DNA from: Chromera velia
Lineage: Eukaryota; Sar; Chromeraceae
Direction: 5' to 3'
DNA: 10,000 nt
Assembly: GCA_018398765.1 (NCBI GenBank)
Contig: JAHBMJ010002307.1
Coordinates: 5,001-15,000, forward strand
Below are positions 9,008 to 10,000 of the stretch, one piece after another; positions within the stretch are counted from its first letter, which is position 1; every line of letters begins with the position of its first letter. The notes under the pieces are model-generated. The model worked only from the letters and a program-made list of their open reading frames with translations, made no database searches and was not told the origin of the DNA. Made by a program: the position numbers and the translations under genes.

Positions 9008-9187
9008 GGGTGGCCTAGCTCTAAGGCGACACACACTCAAGGGGTGGCATTGCTAAGCTGGTGGCAGCCCCACTCTAGGGCATACCCACACCCATGCAAG
9101 CTTTCTTATGGATACTAAGAGTAGCCCAGCTCTAGGGCATTTCACTCTCAAAGCTCATGAGTCGAGAGCTGCCCAACTCTAGGACGC
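9008..9187 (-). repeat. Short hairpin-like repeat array B (4 copies)
   Basis: Four more copies of the GCCCTAGAGCTGGGC-like core lie near 9175, 9133, 9073 and 9020, spaced about 42-60 bases. The core at 9133 matches the consensus, while the others differ at one to three positions (for example an AGTGGGGC ending near 9073). The array lies about 60 bases upstream of the ATG at 8956. It is about 350 bases from array A, so the two arrays with their ATG segments form a tandem pair. Confidence 0.7.
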
Positions 9188-9312
9188 TGTTCTCTCAAGC
9201 ACACGCAAGTACGCAACCGTGAGTAACTACTCTATGCACGCCCTGTCGCTACAGCCCCGTACAGCCCCTTTCCTATCAGGGGGGAGTCCACCCCCAACAC
9301 AACACCCCAATG
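9188..9312. other. Non-coding spacer between array B and the unrecognised ORF
   Basis: A short C-rich stretch on the plus strand with no ORF, repeat core or RNA gene that I can support. If array B marks the element's 5' region, the true 5' terminus may be here or in the ORF to the right. Confidence 0.35.
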
Positions 9313-9999
9313 TCACCACCCCTCACAGACCTGTGACCTAGCGTGTTGCCTCTGGTTAGTATTCCTTCGGCCACGCTGTCTGGCTCTCCCCAATCCAGGC
9401 CCGCACATCTACCTCCTGGCGATCTTCCTCGCCCCCGACCGTGTCACTTCATATCCCCCCTCTGGAGGTTCACCTCCCCACGTTCCTGCTACCTCAGACA
9501 TAACTGTCGCCAGCTGCTCCCTGAGTCGGATTGCCATCCATCCCCTCCCGGCTAGGATCATATGCGGCTGGTCATCAGTCTGGTGGAACATGCTTTCCCA
9601 CTCTCCCGGGTCATACCTGAGGACGGCAACCAGGCAGGCTAGAACATAGTCACCACATCGGAATAGTGGCCACTCATTGAAATCCGCCTGCTGGAGGACA
9701 GACAGCTCGACTATTTCCATGCTTGGCTGTTCACACAGGAAGTCTACCCAATTCTGAGGAACGTATCCTTTCACCGCCCTGTATAGCTCTATTACTATTA
9801 GAGCAACTCTTCTGAACACTCTCCTTTTCCCCTCCTTCAGGAGGCTAGAGGCGGTGGTCGTGCGACTAAGTGAGTCCAAGCTCACCATCATGACTCTGCC
9901 CCCTATATCAGCGCCTTCCCCCCCATTCCTTACCATTACGCCGTACCAGTGTCGTGTTTCATAATCATGCACTGGGACGAACTAGAACCCTGCCTCCAG
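9313..9999 (-). pseudogene. Unrecognised ORF upstream of the LINE, interrupted by TAG
   Basis: This minus-strand frame (first base 0 mod 3) is open from the window edge to TGA 9315 except for TAGs at 9984 and 9411. The central 187 codons give a balanced, globular-looking protein (GKRRVFRRVALIVIELYRAV, QNWVDFLCEQPSMEIVELS, CGDYVLACLVAVLRYDPGEW) unlike the Pro-rich ORF1. Sequence before the first TAG (LEAGF) and after the second (a basic tail with RRNTNQRQHARSQ) reads as continuation. I do not recognise the family. It may be the tail of a neighbouring gene or element, or an additional 5' ORF of this LINE; it sits only about 125 bases from repeat array B. No membrane segment or signal peptide is evident. 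Confidence 0.5.
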
Positions 10000-10000
10000 T

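Larger units (their letters stand above)
1..9187 (-). mobile_element. Decayed EN-type LINE (non-LTR retrotransposon), 3' end outside window
   Basis: Read on the minus strand, the region holds in order a repetitive 5' region, a proline-rich ORF1, and an ORF2 with AP-like endonuclease, reverse transcriptase, CCHC motif and RNase H1-like domain. This is the layout of RNase H-bearing LINEs, which copy by target-primed reverse transcription: EN nicks the target and RT extends from the nick on the element RNA. The right boundary is set at the last short 5' repeat and is uncertain; the ORF farther right could also belong to the element. The 3' end, the end of RNase H, any poly-A tail and the target-site duplication lie left of the window. 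Multiple in-frame stops make this copy non-autonomous under the standard code. There is no sign of LTRs, protease or integrase. Confidence 0.88.

Noticed and set aside
8512-9187. CRISPR array interpretation of the regularly spaced repeats
   Set aside because: Repeats are degenerate, spacing is uneven, the spacers are similar between groups, and the context is a eukaryotic LINE.
1-10000. Complete stop-codon reassignment as the firm explanation for the TAGs
   Set aside because: TAA and TGA also interrupt conserved domains, and transition-type damage is visible at conserved residues, so it is kept only as a hypothesis to test.

Overview
The window looks like eukaryotic repeat DNA. It is dominated by one decayed, EN-type non-LTR retrotransposon (LINE) lying on the minus strand, so its 5' end is on the right and its 3' end runs off the left edge. 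Order along the minus strand: an unrecognised ORF (about 9999-9313); a 5' region of short hairpin-like repeats arranged as two tandem copies (about 9187-8512); a proline-rich ORF1 with no recognised domain (about 8390-6065); then ORF2 (about 6188-1), which encodes an AP-like endonuclease (EN), a linker, a reverse transcriptase (RT), a CCHC zinc motif and a eukaryotic-type RNase H1-like domain cut off by the window start. An EN-RT-CCHC-RNase H order is known from RNase H-bearing LINE clades such as I, Tad and relatives. I cannot assign the clade or the host species from sequence alone.

Reading frame by frame gives the main observation. The ORF2 fragments from about 6026 to about 631 all lie in ONE minus-strand frame (codon first base = 2 mod 3). 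They are broken by isolated stop codons and not by frameshifts. ORF1 fragments from about 8311 to 6065 likewise share one frame (1 mod 3). Counting the right-hand ORF as well, the stops in the inferred coding path are about 16 TAG, 4 TGA and 2 TAA. A frame change in ORF2 becomes necessary only near an eight-base homopolymer at 623-630, just before the RNase H part. ORF1 also needs one change near its start. Two explanations compete. One is a copy inactivated mainly by C-to-T/G-to-A transitions (CAG or TGG to TAG), as would follow from a RIP-like process or from deamination of methylated cytosines. The other is a TAG codon that is recoded or read through in the host. TGA inside the EN motif block and several apparent transitions at conserved residues favour decay, but the TAG bias deserves testing.

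The second notable structure is the 5' region. Eight diverged copies of a GCCCTAGAGCTGGGC-like motif form two groups of four, spaced about 42-60 bases. Each group lies upstream of a similar ATG-containing segment (ATGs at 8956 and 8390). This resembles a tandemly duplicated 5' UTR plus the start of ORF1, comparable in principle to the 5' monomers of some LINEs. No tRNA, rRNA, CRISPR or credible plus-strand gene was seen.
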